Assembly: GCA_021736575.1 (NCBI GenBank)
Contig: JAIPFP010000011.1
Coordinates: 1-49,795 of the forward strand
Reading direction: 5' to 3'
Source of the DNA: Pirellula sp.
Lineage (GTDB): Bacteria > Planctomycetota > Planctomycetia > Pirellulales > Pirellulaceae
Length of the DNA stretch: 49,795 nucleotides
Part shown: positions 42,816 through 49,795 of the stretch, in pieces
How positions within the stretch are numbered: position 1 is the stretch's first letter
Layout: every line of letters starts with the position of its first letter
Translations under genes and position numbers: made by a program
The notes under the pieces: generated by a model
What the model was told of the DNA's origin: nothing
The model's database searches: none
The model's input: the letters and a program-made list of their open reading frames with translations, nothing else

Positions 42816-44018
42816 ATGCCTACTTACAACCCAAAACAACTCGGTGAGCCAGAGGTCATCCGAGAAATCAATCCGACAGTTCTCTTTGCATTCTTGCAGC
42901 CATTCGAAGGCTATCTTCGATCGCGTGGACTTGTGATCAAAAAGGAAAGTCGAATCGACAACACCGCTATCGAGAAGTTGGTAGACATCTTGACCAACCC
43001 TACGATGAAAACACCACAAGCACTGCTGAATGCAGTTTTCTATGTGGAAGAGATGGCGACGCCCTCGGCCGCCGACTTGCTGTTGAACGCAGCGATGCAA
43101 GCCGGAATGCCTTTCGACGAAGAGGGTAAGCATTCGCTCGCCGACATCGTCATGCAGGTGTGGCTGTTTGATTCGAAGCTGGTCGAAGCCCAACATGCTT
43201 GGCACACGTGGAAAACGCCCAGGCGAATGGAGTGTTTCCAAGCCGCAAATCTCACTGGCATCGCACCAGTCGCAATTACGGAAGAGCGATTGGCCCAAGC
43301 GATCAAGGATGCCGGCGATTGGTTTGCCAAGCACAATCGTGGACGCAAGCTGTTCATGACTCCTCGCTTCGTGGACAACGAAATCCAAATCAGTATTCGG
43401 CGCGGCGATCCGTTCAGTCGCAAATCGACGATCGATGACGATGGTATCGACACGATCACATTTCGCGAAGCTCGCAAGGACTCGATGGTCTACTGCCTGA
43501 ACGACGAAGTATTGATGCTCAACTCAAGCCTCAAGAGCGCGTATCCGATCTACTGTCGGATCTTCAGCAAGTTGCTCTATGACGATCCCAATCATTTTGG
43601 ACTCGTCACCCGCTATACATTGGCACCGCTGTCGGAGCTAGGCGAAGACGCTCTGTCTCCAGGTGAGATTGATGCAATCGAAGAGATTGTTCTGCTGAAT
43701 TATCGAGTCCGGCTGGGAGGACCTTTCAATAGCTACATCATCCATGGAGCGGATGATTACTTCGCAGACCTCAAGTGGCGTGGCGGGTCATTTCAGGCAG
43801 AAGGTTCCTTGGATCGTGCAACCTTTCGAATCAAGTATCGACACGTGAAAGCACCTCGGACGCTGACACTGTATGCAGGCAGCTCATCGTCTTACACACG
43901 CGATGAGAATGCTCATTACGCAGAGCAATGGATGGTTCTGCGTGATTTCGTCATGAAGACTGGTGCAAGAGCGGCAAAAGGAGTGAACAAGGATGACCAA
44001 GCTGTGGCGAGCTATTGA
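42816..44018 (+). CDS. Unknown protein, first member of a two-gene module
   Basis: 400 residues from the ATG at 42816; a GTG at 42798 would add six. No signal peptide or membrane segment. I do not recognise a domain. Recurrent features are a helical N-terminal third (LLNAVFYVEEMATPSAADLLLNAAMQAGMPF), a middle with beta strands (NEIQISIRRGDPF, DTITFREARKDSMVYCLNDEVLML) and a C-terminal stretch with RFVDNE-like and TFRIKYRHVKAPRTLTLY. It overlaps the next gene by 26 bp, so the two are translated together. Promoter region: 42625-42815. Confidence 0.65.
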   Translation: MPTYNPKQLGEPEVIREINPTVLFAFLQPFEGYLRSRGLVIKKESRIDNTAIEKLVDILTNPTMKTPQALLNAVFYVEEMATPSAADLLLNAAMQAGMPFDEEGKHSLADIVMQVWLFDSKLVEAQHAWHTWKTPRRMECFQAANLTGIAPVAITEERLAQAIKDAGDWFAKHNRGRKLFMTPRFVDNEIQISIRRGDPFSRKSTIDDDGIDTITFREARKDSMVYCLNDEVLMLNSSLKSAYPIYCRIFSKLLYDDPNHFGLVTRYTLAPLSELGEDALSPGEIDAIEEIVLLNYRVRLGGPFNSYIIHGADDYFADLKWRGGSFQAEGSLDRATFRIKYRHVKAPRTLTLYAGSSSSYTRDENAHYAEQWMVLRDFVMKTGARAAKGVNKDDQAVASY

Positions 44019-45189
44019 GGAATCGCCATTGCTCATGGATGTCAAGGATGTTTGGCGCGAGCGGCTCGGGATGGAGTTTGAGCCGCTAGGCCGCTTTCTC
44101 GAGGCGACGAATATTGTCGCCACGAGATTGCCAGGTCGCACTCCATGGTCCTCATTGAAGGTCGTTGAGAACGGCGACGGCTTCGTGGCGTTCTGTGAAA
44201 ATACCGGTGAATCGAAAGAGGTTCTCCGCGCCGATGTGATCTGCCAACAGCTCAACAGCAGGCAACTCGCAGCGGAGTTGAACGCTGCGCTCAGCCTTGG
44301 CCGAAGACCGGAATGGCTCGACAATAGTCGTCGAGTCTGGTTCCTCGGCAACTTATCGCTGGAGCTTCAGTCGAGGCCGGTCTACATGTCGCTGCACATT
44401 GCGAGCGACTTGATCACAGAAGCACTACACGCCGCAGCAGCCCACGCTAGATCGACATTTCTATTCCTGGATCTCAACAGCAAACGACGCGACCAAAAGT
44501 TTGACACGAGTGCCAAGATCGTCGATTGCAAGCCAGTCGAGTTCGAGCAACTGATCAGCGTGACACCAGATGGTAGCTTACAGGCCAAGTCGAAGTCACG
44601 AGAACTCATCGCATCGATACTTGGTGTGACCCTTGGAAGCCGGCTTTCTGGTTATGTATTTCAGCGCAAAGGTAAACATCGGATGCTCGCATTCAACAGC
44701 GAGATCGAGATCACATCGGAAACGAATGGCAACTGGTACATCGAGCAACTGCTCACTAAGCCCAACGTAGCGTTCCGCTGTACGCAACTCGAATCGTTGT
44801 ATGCGGGTTTGGCCGAGGAGACATCGACTGGTTCAATCGGCGAATTGGTCGACATGGAGACTCTCAAATGCTACCGCGATCGCCTGCAAGAGATCGACGA
44901 GGAGTTCGAGGAAGCGACCAGCTTCAACGATCCAACGCGTCAGGAAAGGCTCGGCGACGAACGTCAGGCCATTCTGGATCAAATCAAATCGGCCCAAGGG
45001 CTCGGTGGACGTGTTCGCCAGAAGTTCGATGCCGAGCGTTCGCGGAAGACGGTTTGTAAAGCGATTTCGCGATCGATTGAAGCGATCGAGAAGGTGCATC
45101 CCGAACTGGGACTGCATCTCCACAAGTCCATCAATCTCGGGCTCGAGGTCAGCTACAGCTCAGACGTCGTCATCGACTGGTTGTTCTAA
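43993..45189 (+). CDS. Unknown protein, second member of the two-gene module
   Basis: 398 residues; AAAGGAG precedes the ATG inside the upstream gene. No known domain in the first 270 residues (beta-rich, for example RVWFLGNLSLELQSRPVYMSLHIAS). A coiled-coil segment follows (YRDRLQEIDEEFEEATSFNDPTRQERLGDERQAILDQI). The end, RKTVCKAISRSIEAIEKVHPELGLHLHKSINLGLEVSYSS, resembles the C-terminal helical domain seen at the end of many bacterial regulators and ATPase-associated proteins, where it often follows a coiled coil. It is followed by a terminator and the HigBA pair. Confidence 0.65.
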   Translation: MTKLWRAIEESPLLMDVKDVWRERLGMEFEPLGRFLEATNIVATRLPGRTPWSSLKVVENGDGFVAFCENTGESKEVLRADVICQQLNSRQLAAELNAALSLGRRPEWLDNSRRVWFLGNLSLELQSRPVYMSLHIASDLITEALHAAAAHARSTFLFLDLNSKRRDQKFDTSAKIVDCKPVEFEQLISVTPDGSLQAKSKSRELIASILGVTLGSRLSGYVFQRKGKHRMLAFNSEIEITSETNGNWYIEQLLTKPNVAFRCTQLESLYAGLAEETSTGSIGELVDMETLKCYRDRLQEIDEEFEEATSFNDPTRQERLGDERQAILDQIKSAQGLGGRVRQKFDAERSRKTVCKAISRSIEAIEKVHPELGLHLHKSINLGLEVSYSSDVVIDWLF

Positions 45190-45194
45190 GAGAT

Positions 45195-45228
45195 CCTTCC
45201 ATCCGCGAGTTCGGCCGGAGTTTTTTTT
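45195..45228 (+). terminator. Probable intrinsic terminator after the unknown pair
   Basis: TTCCATCCG and CGGCCGGAG can pair around a short CGAGTT loop (CCG/CGG and TCC/GGA, with a two-base internal mismatch) and are followed by eight T residues (45221-45228). It lies six bases past the stop of the second unknown gene. Confidence 0.6.
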
Positions 45229-45301
45229 GCTGTGTTTTCGCGATTAACCGTCAAAAACGGCTAAACTACCCGCCGCAATCCACTTTTTTCTCAATTGACC
45301 A

Positions 45302-45319
45302 TATACCGTATCCGATATA
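45302..45319. promoter_or_regulatory. Candidate operator of the HigBA-type pair
   Basis: TATACCGTATCCGATATA is an imperfect palindrome (TATA-x-CG-x-AT-x-CG-x-TATA). It ends 17 bases before the toxin start, within the likely core promoter, which is where antitoxins of this class bind to repress their own operon. The binding itself is inferred. Confidence 0.5.
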
Positions 45320-45336
45320 CACTTAGGGAGGTGGTT

Positions 45337-45726
45337 ATGCCACGGAAAACTAAGACGGAGCCTCAGGAGCCTAGCAAACCAGAGCGAAAACCGCTGGTTT
45401 GGCTGAGCGGTGAAGTAAAGACACCACCCTTCACGGCTGAAGGTCGAATGGAGGCGGGTGAGTTGTTGCGATCGTTACAAGAAGGGCAAGTCCTGAGCAT
45501 GCCTCATGCGGAGCCGCTTCCAACGGTCGGTCCGAGATGCGGTGCATTGCGAGTTCGTGATGCTGGTCAAAACTGGCGAATCATGTATCGGATCGACAAA
45601 GATGCTGTCGTGATTTTGGAGGTCTACGGTAAGAAGACTCAAAAGATCCCTGACGAAGTGATTGATCGGTGTAAAGACCGTCTAAAGAAGTACGATGCGA
45701 TTTTAAAGTCAACAAAAGCCAAGTAA
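45337..45726 (+). CDS. HigB/Gp49-like toxin (RelE superfamily)
   Basis: 129 residues from the ATG at 45337, with GGGAGG 6 bases upstream; an upstream TTG (45295) is rejected because it lies in the operator. After a charged N-terminal arm, the chain has the Gp49/HigB pattern: LLRSLQEGQVLSMPHAEPLPTVGPRCGALRVRDAGQNWRIMYRIDKDAVVILEVYGKKTQKIP. Toxins of this fold cut ribosome-bound mRNA. The toxin-first order is typical of higBA. The antitoxin gene starts 9 bp downstream. Confidence 0.85.
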   Translation: MPRKTKTEPQEPSKPERKPLVWLSGEVKTPPFTAEGRMEAGELLRSLQEGQVLSMPHAEPLPTVGPRCGALRVRDAGQNWRIMYRIDKDAVVILEVYGKKTQKIPDEVIDRCKDRLKKYDAILKSTKAK

Positions 45727-45735
45727 GGTATTGTG

Positions 45736-46125
45736 ATGGAAACTAACAAACGAAAAGCACTAGTCGCTGCAGGTTGGGCTGTTGGAGATGCTGCTGACTT
45801 CTTGGAGATGAGTGAAGCAGAGCGACAGCTTCTTGATGCTCGTGCTCAAATGGCTGCTGCAGTTCGTGAAGCTCGTACAATTTCGAATCTTTCGCAAAAG
45901 GAGCTCGGGAAACGGCTCAACACTAGCCAGCCAAGAATTGCCAAGATTGAACGTGCCGCGCCTGATGTATCGTTGGATCAACTCATCCGTGCCTTTGTTG
46001 CAGCTGGCGGACGATTGGACGTTCAATCAAGTTCAGATAATCCGAAAGCTGCGAAGAGAAAGTCGAAGACTGCTGCGGGTAAGGTTGCAAAGCGATTCAT
46101 TTTGGAATCTTCTGCTTCCAAGTGA
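45736..46125 (+). CDS. HigA-like XRE-family antitoxin
   Basis: 129 residues from the ATG at 45736; an adjacent GTG at 45733 is also possible. The N-terminal portion (AADFLEMSEAERQLLDARAQMAAAVREARTI) is a helical lead-in often seen in HigA-like proteins. The helix-turn-helix is LSQKELGKRLNTSQPRIAKIERAAPDVSLDQLIRAFVAAGGRL. The lysine-rich tail (KAAKRKSKTAAGKVAKRF) is unusual and may bind DNA. It should neutralise the preceding toxin and repress the operon through the operator at 45302-45319. Confidence 0.85.
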   Translation: METNKRKALVAAGWAVGDAADFLEMSEAERQLLDARAQMAAAVREARTISNLSQKELGKRLNTSQPRIAKIERAAPDVSLDQLIRAFVAAGGRLDVQSSSDNPKAAKRKSKTAAGKVAKRFILESSASK

Positions 46126-46169
46126 AAACAATGTTCAAGGCTTTATGCTGGGCTGCAAACCAAGGCCGG

Positions 46170-46616
46170 TCAATATCCCATGTCTAGTTCCTGCGCACCA
46201 TCAGCGAGTTCCTGAAGCGCATCTTTGCTGCGACGCTCTTGTTGCTTCTTGTACGCTAACACATCGCTGAATTTTACGCGTCGATTTCGGCCGACTTTAT
46301 GGTAGCTGATGTCGCCCAAGTCCAGAAGCTTATTCAGGAAGGGTCTCGAAACACTCAGAATGTCTGCGGCTTGCTGTGTTGTTAGTTCTTCGTCCATGGG
46401 TATTAGCGTGAATGGCTTGCCCTCTGACATCACCGAGAGGACCTTCATCAGCACATTTAAGACTGCATCGGGAATCTCTATGGCCTCGCCGTCGCCCTCA
46501 CGATGCAAACTTATCCGAGATTCTCGAGCGATCTCGCGAGCAAGCGTGCGGCTGAAAGCTTTGGCTTTTTCAATGTCTTTGTCCGACGGCACAAACGTCT
46601 CGTTGAGAACCGCCAT
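46170..46616 (-). CDS. Helix-turn-helix antitoxin-like protein without adjacent toxin
   Basis: 148 residues; GGGAG precedes the ATG at 46616. The excisionase/MerR-type helix-turn-helix is LTTQQAADILSVSRPFLNKLLDLGDISYHKVGRNRRVKFSDVLAYKKQ, followed by SKDALQELADGAQELDMGY, the usual ending of antitoxins that precede PIN-domain (VapC-like) toxins. The 44 bp downstream are too short for a toxin, and the XRE gene ends there on the other strand. It is probably an orphan whose toxin was lost, or it has become a regulator. Confidence 0.8.
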   Translation of the reverse strand: MAVLNETFVPSDKDIEKAKAFSRTLAREIARESRISLHREGDGEAIEIPDAVLNVLMKVLSVMSEGKPFTLIPMDEELTTQQAADILSVSRPFLNKLLDLGDISYHKVGRNRRVKFSDVLAYKKQQERRSKDALQELADGAQELDMGY

Positions 46617-46779
46617 TTCAATCTCCCAGAAAATGAGTTGGCCATTCCCTTGACCATGAAACTCCTACACCACAACGATAGATTTTTATCGAAACAAAGG
46701 AGACAGAGGAAACGCACGAATTGTTCGAATTCAAGGGGCGGATTTTCGAGCAAAACCGGATGTTTTCGTGAAAAACCCG

Positions 46780-46799
46780 GTTTTCCCAAGCGGGAAAAC
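46780..46799. repeat. Inverted repeat GTTTTCCC / GGGAAAAC
   Basis: Perfect 8-bp arms with a 4-base loop (AAGC). GGTTTTCC occurs again near 46892. Possible operator within the divergent region. Confidence 0.5.
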
Positions 46800-46953
46800 T
46801 GCATTCAGAACGAAAACTGGCCAAGTCCGCAACGGGCTCCCGTAAGGCGGTTTCGAGCTGCCACGTGCGCAGAAGTAGCCGAAACGCTTGGTTTTCCTAA
46901 CTTTCCAATTTGCGACACGTTCTGTCGCGATGCGTCACGACTTGTCGCGGCTC

Positions 46954-46971
46954 GTCCTCGGTTGAGAGGAC
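46954..46971. repeat. Inverted repeat GTCCTC / GAGGAC
   Basis: Perfect 6-bp arms and a 6-base loop (GGTTGA), about 115 bases upstream of the sigma-like gene's TTG start. Confidence 0.4.
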
Positions 46972-46986
46972 GTGAATCGCCCGACT

Positions 46987-47041
46987 GACCGTTACCTGCG
47001 TTTTCCGCGAGTCAGTCTCCGGCGCATTTCTGGTAACGGTC
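46987..47041. promoter_or_regulatory. 10-bp inverted repeat in the leader of the sigma-like gene
   Basis: GACCGTTACC (46987-46996) and GGTAACGGTC (47032-47041) are perfect inverted copies 35 bases apart, ending 44 bases before the TTG start. They could be paired operator half-sites or a stem that displays the intervening RNA. Confidence 0.55.
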
Positions 47042-47085
47042 TGAGCGGCTGTGGTCATGCCATTCCTCCAACCGGAGGAAGAAAA

Positions 47086-47775
47086 TTGACTGCATCTGAA
47101 TACCAAAGCCAGATGGTCCCCTTCGCGATGGAACTGGCGAATCGCATCTCGCTGCGTCTCGAACATCACAACTCGCTGACCTCATTCGAGATCGAGGATA
47201 TTGAACAAGAGCTCCTCACCTACGTTCTTGAACGAGCCTCGCAATTCGATCCGACCAAAGGAAGCATCGAAGCCTTTGTGACGCAAATGATGCGGACGGC
47301 CGCCGCTAGTCTCATCCGTGGATCGAATCGGCGACGCAGCAACCCGCCGCCGGGGCGCGTCGTCGACTCGCTGTCGAAGATGGTCGAAGGGCCCGATCGC
47401 AAGTCCGAGGAACTCAACCGTGGGCTCTCTTCCGCCGATGGCACACGCCGTCGCCAGACCGAACCACGCGACCCATTTCGTGACGTCGAGTTGGCGGATG
47501 CCGTTGAGCATCAGATCAACACTTTGCCTCGCCGCTACCGTCGCATCGCGAGGCTTCTCCGAACGCACAACCAAAACGAGATCGCAAACAAACTCGGTTT
47601 ATCGAAACGAAAAGTTTCGCAGGTTTTAGCAGGGATTCGTGAGCATTTTGCGAGTGTCGACTGGAGTGAATCCGGATTTTCTTGGGACGTCGTTTCTCCA
47701 AATTGCATAGCTAGTTCTGGAGAGGACAACGATTTTCAAACCACCCAAGAATCTGAAATGGAGAAATCAGCATGA
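47086..47775 (+). CDS. Sigma-70-like factor of the element
   Basis: 229 residues from a TTG at 47086, preceded by GGAGGAA at 47074-47080; an ATG frame start at 46972 lies inside the inverted-repeat leader and is less likely. The N-terminal part resembles sigma region 2 (DIEQELLTYVLERASQFDPTKGSIEAFVTQMMRTAAASLIR), and the C-terminal part region 4 (INTLPRRYRRIARLLRTHNQNEIANKLGLSKRKVSQVLAGI). The linker between them is longer than in ECF sigma factors and very basic. It may direct transcription of the element's genes. The stop overlaps the next ATG (ATGA). Confidence 0.8.
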   Translation: MTASEYQSQMVPFAMELANRISLRLEHHNSLTSFEIEDIEQELLTYVLERASQFDPTKGSIEAFVTQMMRTAAASLIRGSNRRRSNPPPGRVVDSLSKMVEGPDRKSEELNRGLSSADGTRRRQTEPRDPFRDVELADAVEHQINTLPRRYRRIARLLRTHNQNEIANKLGLSKRKVSQVLAGIREHFASVDWSESGFSWDVVSPNCIASSGEDNDFQTTQESEMEKSA

Positions 47776-48011
47776 GCGCACCCGCCATGAGTATCGAACA
47801 GCGCGTCACTGTCTCGCTCGCCTTGCAGCGATACATGCGAGCCGTCGAACGCTTCGAAGCAGCCTCGAACGAATTCAACGAATCCTGCCAAACGATCCGG
47901 CAGGCACTTCCTCGTGAAAGCCGCTTCGTCGCCAACATCATGCATCAGCACTATCTGGTGACAAGCGACAGCGAAGGCAACTTCGAGGTCGAGTCTGTCG
48001 ACACGGTTTGA
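47772..48011 (+). CDS. Small helical protein of unknown function
   Basis: 79 residues, overlapping the sigma-like gene by 4 bp, which supports coupling. Largely helical (IEQRVTVSLALQRYMRAVERFEAASNEFNESCQTIRQALP) and then a short strand HYLVTSDSEGNFEVESVDTV. No family recognised. Confidence 0.65.
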   Translation: MSAPAMSIEQRVTVSLALQRYMRAVERFEAASNEFNESCQTIRQALPRESRFVANIMHQHYLVTSDSEGNFEVESVDTV

Positions 48012-48063
48012 TTCTCAACCCGTCTTCCCCCTCTTCACCACCTCGCTGAAAGATCCGCAGGCG

Positions 48064-48288
48064 ATGTCAACACGACTTTTACCTCATGAATCCGGTGATC
48101 GGAAGTGCCTGAAATGCAACGAAACGTTTCGTTCCAAGAGTGCCGCCAATCGCATTTGCAAGAAGTGCTCGCAAGTCAACGCTTCACTGAAACTGAGTGA
48201 AGCACAAATCGCTCGCGAACGCGGCGCGAAACGCCTCAACGGCATTCCGATCGAAGAGCAAGACACCTACGAGATGAAATTTTTCTAG
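48064..48288 (+). CDS. Small zinc-ribbon protein of the element
   Basis: 74 residues with CLKCNETFRSKSAANRICKKC, a four-cysteine ribbon with the CxxC...CxxC layout, followed by a helix. Similar small ribbons accompany phage-type nuclease and ATPase genes. Role unknown; DNA or RNA contact is possible. Confidence 0.65.
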   Translation: MSTRLLPHESGDRKCLKCNETFRSKSAANRICKKCSQVNASLKLSEAQIARERGAKRLNGIPIEEQDTYEMKFF

Positions 48289-48337
48289 GCATCGATTTAC
48301 GCAGCTAAGCACCCTAAGACTGTAACCCCAAGCACCC

Positions 48338-49384
48338 ATGTCCCAAGTCATTACACAAACCGAAGCGAACGATAAGACGCTGCTGACCTACTCAGCGCTG
48401 AATACGTTTCGCAATTGTCCTCGAAAGTACAAGAATCGCTTTCTCGATAATCTGCGTCCGCGTGAGCGTGTAGAGGCGTTGTCGTTCGGCAGCGTGATCC
48501 ATACAGCGATCGAGCTTTGGTACCGTTCGCAGGATACCGAGTCGCGACTCCCCGATGTCCTCACTTACATCGATGACGCCTTTGAGAATCGCGTGGTCGA
48601 TCCGAATCAGATGGTTCAGTGGCATTTGGCAACGGCGATGATCCGTGGTTACGCCGAACGCTACAGGACTGAAGAATTCGAAGTCGTCGAAGTTGAAAAG
48701 GAGTTCGTCGGCGAGATCCGCAATCCAGATACTGGTCGGCAGAGTCAAACGTTCCGTATCGCAGGCAAGGTCGATGGCATCGTTCGTTGCCACGATGGCT
48801 TGTATCTGCTCGAGCACAAAACGGCATCAACCGTTGATGCGAGTTATCTCGACAAGCTGTGGACCGACACTCAAATCGCCTTGTACTGCTATTACCTGCG
48901 AGAGTTGGGCTATCCGATCGTCGGCGTGATCTACAACGTTTTGCTGAAGAGTCGGCTTAAGCAAGGCAAAGGCGAAACGCAGCAAGAGTACGAGGTTCGT
49001 CACGCGGAACTCGCGGCCAAGAACAAAAGCGGTAAGTCGACTGCGAAACGCCAGATGCCTGAGACGACTGATGAGTTTCAGTCGCGACTAACTGAATGGT
49101 ATTCACGTCCCGAAGCATTCCATCGCGAGTTCATTTATCTCTCCGAAGATCGTCTGGCTATGTTGCAAGACGAGGTGTGGGAAATCACGCAGCAGTACCT
49201 CGATGCCCGTCGCCGTGGCAAATGGCTACTCAACACCTCGAACTGTTTCTCGTACCAACGACCATGCGAGTACTTGGCGTATTGCCAATCGGGATTCAAT
49301 CCAAACGTCGCTGACAACCTGTACGAGATCGCTCTCCCTAACGAAGAGCTATCTCGTGTTGATTCTGAAGCACCCCCGTTCTGA
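48338..49384 (+). CDS. PD-(D/E)XK nuclease, Cas4/RecB-like
   Basis: 348 residues. The catalytic motifs are GKVDGIV (aspartate), LLEHKTAS (E-x-K) and TQIALYCYYL (Q-x3-Y). An N-terminal cysteine in TFRNCPRKY and three at the C-terminus (NCFSYQRPCEYLAYC) match the pattern that binds an iron-sulfur cluster in Cas4 and AddB nucleases. It probably processes DNA ends as an exonuclease. There is no CRISPR array or other cas gene in the window, so a phage-type recombination role is more likely. The ATPase gene follows after 20 bp. Confidence 0.9.
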   Translation: MSQVITQTEANDKTLLTYSALNTFRNCPRKYKNRFLDNLRPRERVEALSFGSVIHTAIELWYRSQDTESRLPDVLTYIDDAFENRVVDPNQMVQWHLATAMIRGYAERYRTEEFEVVEVEKEFVGEIRNPDTGRQSQTFRIAGKVDGIVRCHDGLYLLEHKTASTVDASYLDKLWTDTQIALYCYYLRELGYPIVGVIYNVLLKSRLKQGKGETQQEYEVRHAELAAKNKSGKSTAKRQMPETTDEFQSRLTEWYSRPEAFHREFIYLSEDRLAMLQDEVWEITQQYLDARRRGKWLLNTSNCFSYQRPCEYLAYCQSGFNPNVADNLYEIALPNEELSRVDSEAPPF

Positions 49385-49404
49385 TTTGAAAGGAAACCTT
49401 ATTT

Positions 49405-49795
49405 ATGACAGTGACTCTACCAACCACTAAGACCAAGCCGACAACCGACCTGGCCAAGCAATCGATTCTGCTCTATGGCGTTCCAAAGCTGGGCAAGAGC
49501 TCGTTCGCTTCCCAGTTTCCCGAGGCTATGTTCTTCGAATGCGAGCCAGGTCTCAATCACTTGGAAGTATTCAAGTTGCCAACCTATTCGTGGGAAGCAT
49601 TCTTGGAAGCTTGTAAGTTGCTTGCCAAGGGCGATCACAACTTCAAGACGCTAGTGATCGACACGGTCGACAACGCATTCAAGATGTGTTCGGACTATGT
49701 GTGTGCCAAGCATGGCATCGAGTACGAAGGGGACATGGGCCACGGCAAAGGCTGGGCTCTTGTGAAGAACGAATGGCATCGCGTGCTGACTCGTT
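49405..49795 (+). CDS. Sak4/RecA-like ATP-binding protein (3' end outside window)
   Basis: The first 130 residues are visible. AAGGAAA precedes the ATG at 49405. Walker A is GVPKLGKSS (residues about 25-33), and TLVIDTVDNAF is the Walker B strand. This layout matches AAA_24/Sak4 phage recombinases, which promote single-strand annealing with a nuclease. Pairing with the Cas4-like nuclease just upstream supports a recombination module. The rest of the gene is cut by the right edge. Confidence 0.82.
   Translation, partial: MTVTLPTTKTKPTTDLAKQSILLYGVPKLGKSSFASQFPEAMFFECEPGLNHLEVFKLPTYSWEAFLEACKLLAKGDHNFKTLVIDTVDNAFKMCSDYVCAKHGIEYEGDMGHGKGWALVKNEWHRVLTR

Larger units (their letters stand above)
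46617..47085. other. Divergent regulatory region with several inverted repeats
   Basis: No credible gene. It separates the orphan antitoxin (leftward) from the sigma-like gene (rightward) and contains inverted repeats at 46780-46799, 46954-46971 and 46987-47041, plus recurring TGTCGCG/GTCACGAC words at 46920-46950. It may hold divergent promoters, operators, or an origin of the element. Confidence 0.5.
39391..49795. mobile_element. Putative integrative element or prophage (right end outside window)
   Basis: The left limit is set by the SDR remnant. Contents: a large serine recombinase in a five-gene module, an unknown gene pair, a toxin-antitoxin pair, an orphan antitoxin-like gene, a sigma-like factor, small proteins, a Cas4/RecB-like nuclease and a Sak4-like ATPase. 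These are typical integration, maintenance and recombination functions of phage or conjugative elements. No exact attachment repeats could be identified. It may be more than one inserted unit, with a junction between 42625 and 42815. Confidence 0.6.

Noticed and set aside
46503-46988. 161-residue plus-strand frame across the repeat-rich leader
   Set aside because: Its first part runs antisense to the antitoxin-like gene, and the sequence is Arg/Cys-rich without a domain or ribosome-binding site.
48338-49384. Cas4 as a CRISPR component
   Set aside because: No repeat-spacer array and no other cas gene in the window; the neighbouring Sak4-like ATPase points to phage recombination.

Overview
The window looks like a chromosome segment of a planctomycete of the Pirellulaceae/Rhodopirellula type. 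The strongest evidence is the paired cytochrome c/DUF1549/DUF1553 protein and DUF1501 protein at 12.5-17.3 kb, a two-gene hallmark of Planctomycetes. The many exported proteins with signal peptides, frequent starts without a clear Shine-Dalgarno sequence, and dispersed GC-rich palindromes between genes fit this. This assignment comes from gene content only; no database was searched.

Layout. (1) 1-5.4 kb, minus strand: an RRM RNA-binding protein cut by the window edge, then a three-gene set of an AAA+ ATPase, an exported substrate-binding protein fused to an OmpA-like domain, and an exported von Willebrand A protein. (2) 5.5-9.0 kb, plus strand: a small unknown protein, a Uma2-type nuclease, and DnaX. 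DnaX carries a ten-adenine slippage tract with stops in both other frames and has lost all four zinc-module cysteines. (3) 9.1-17.3 kb: an exported beta-propeller/phosphoesterase protein, a secreted peroxiredoxin and the planctomycete cytochrome/DUF1501 pair. (4) 17.6-21.6 kb: an apparent operon of a CsrA-receiver-like fusion, a HAD phosphatase and an MMPL/RND exporter, then an initiator-type tRNA-Met and a terminator. (5) 22-39.2 kb: an AraC regulator with two short-chain dehydrogenases (one very close to 7-alpha-hydroxysteroid dehydrogenase), two paralogous porin-like outer-membrane proteins, a lipoprotein, pyruvate kinase, MgtE, a truncated VIT transporter, an HdeD-like/LRAT-like membrane fusion, a small zinc ribbon, two tandem choloylglycine-hydrolase-family enzymes and an exported amidohydrolase.

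(6) From about 39.4 kb to the right edge the window changes to accessory DNA. It begins where only the C-terminal tail of a short-chain dehydrogenase remains. It contains a tightly overlapping five-gene module with a large serine recombinase and a DUF2924 protein, an unknown two-gene module, a HigBA-type toxin-antitoxin pair with a candidate operator, an antitoxin-like gene without its toxin, a sigma-like factor behind a leader rich in inverted repeats, two small proteins, a Cas4/RecB-like nuclease and the start of a Sak4-like ATPase. This reads as an integrative element or prophage whose right end lies outside the window.

Most promising for new biology: the AAA+/binding-protein-OmpA/vWA set (632-5389), the HdeD-like/LRAT-like fusion (31916-33235), the CsrA-receiver fusion operon (17578-21384), the unknown pair in the element (42816-45189), and the tandem N-terminal-nucleophile hydrolases with a steroid-dehydrogenase-like gene nearby (23117-35963).
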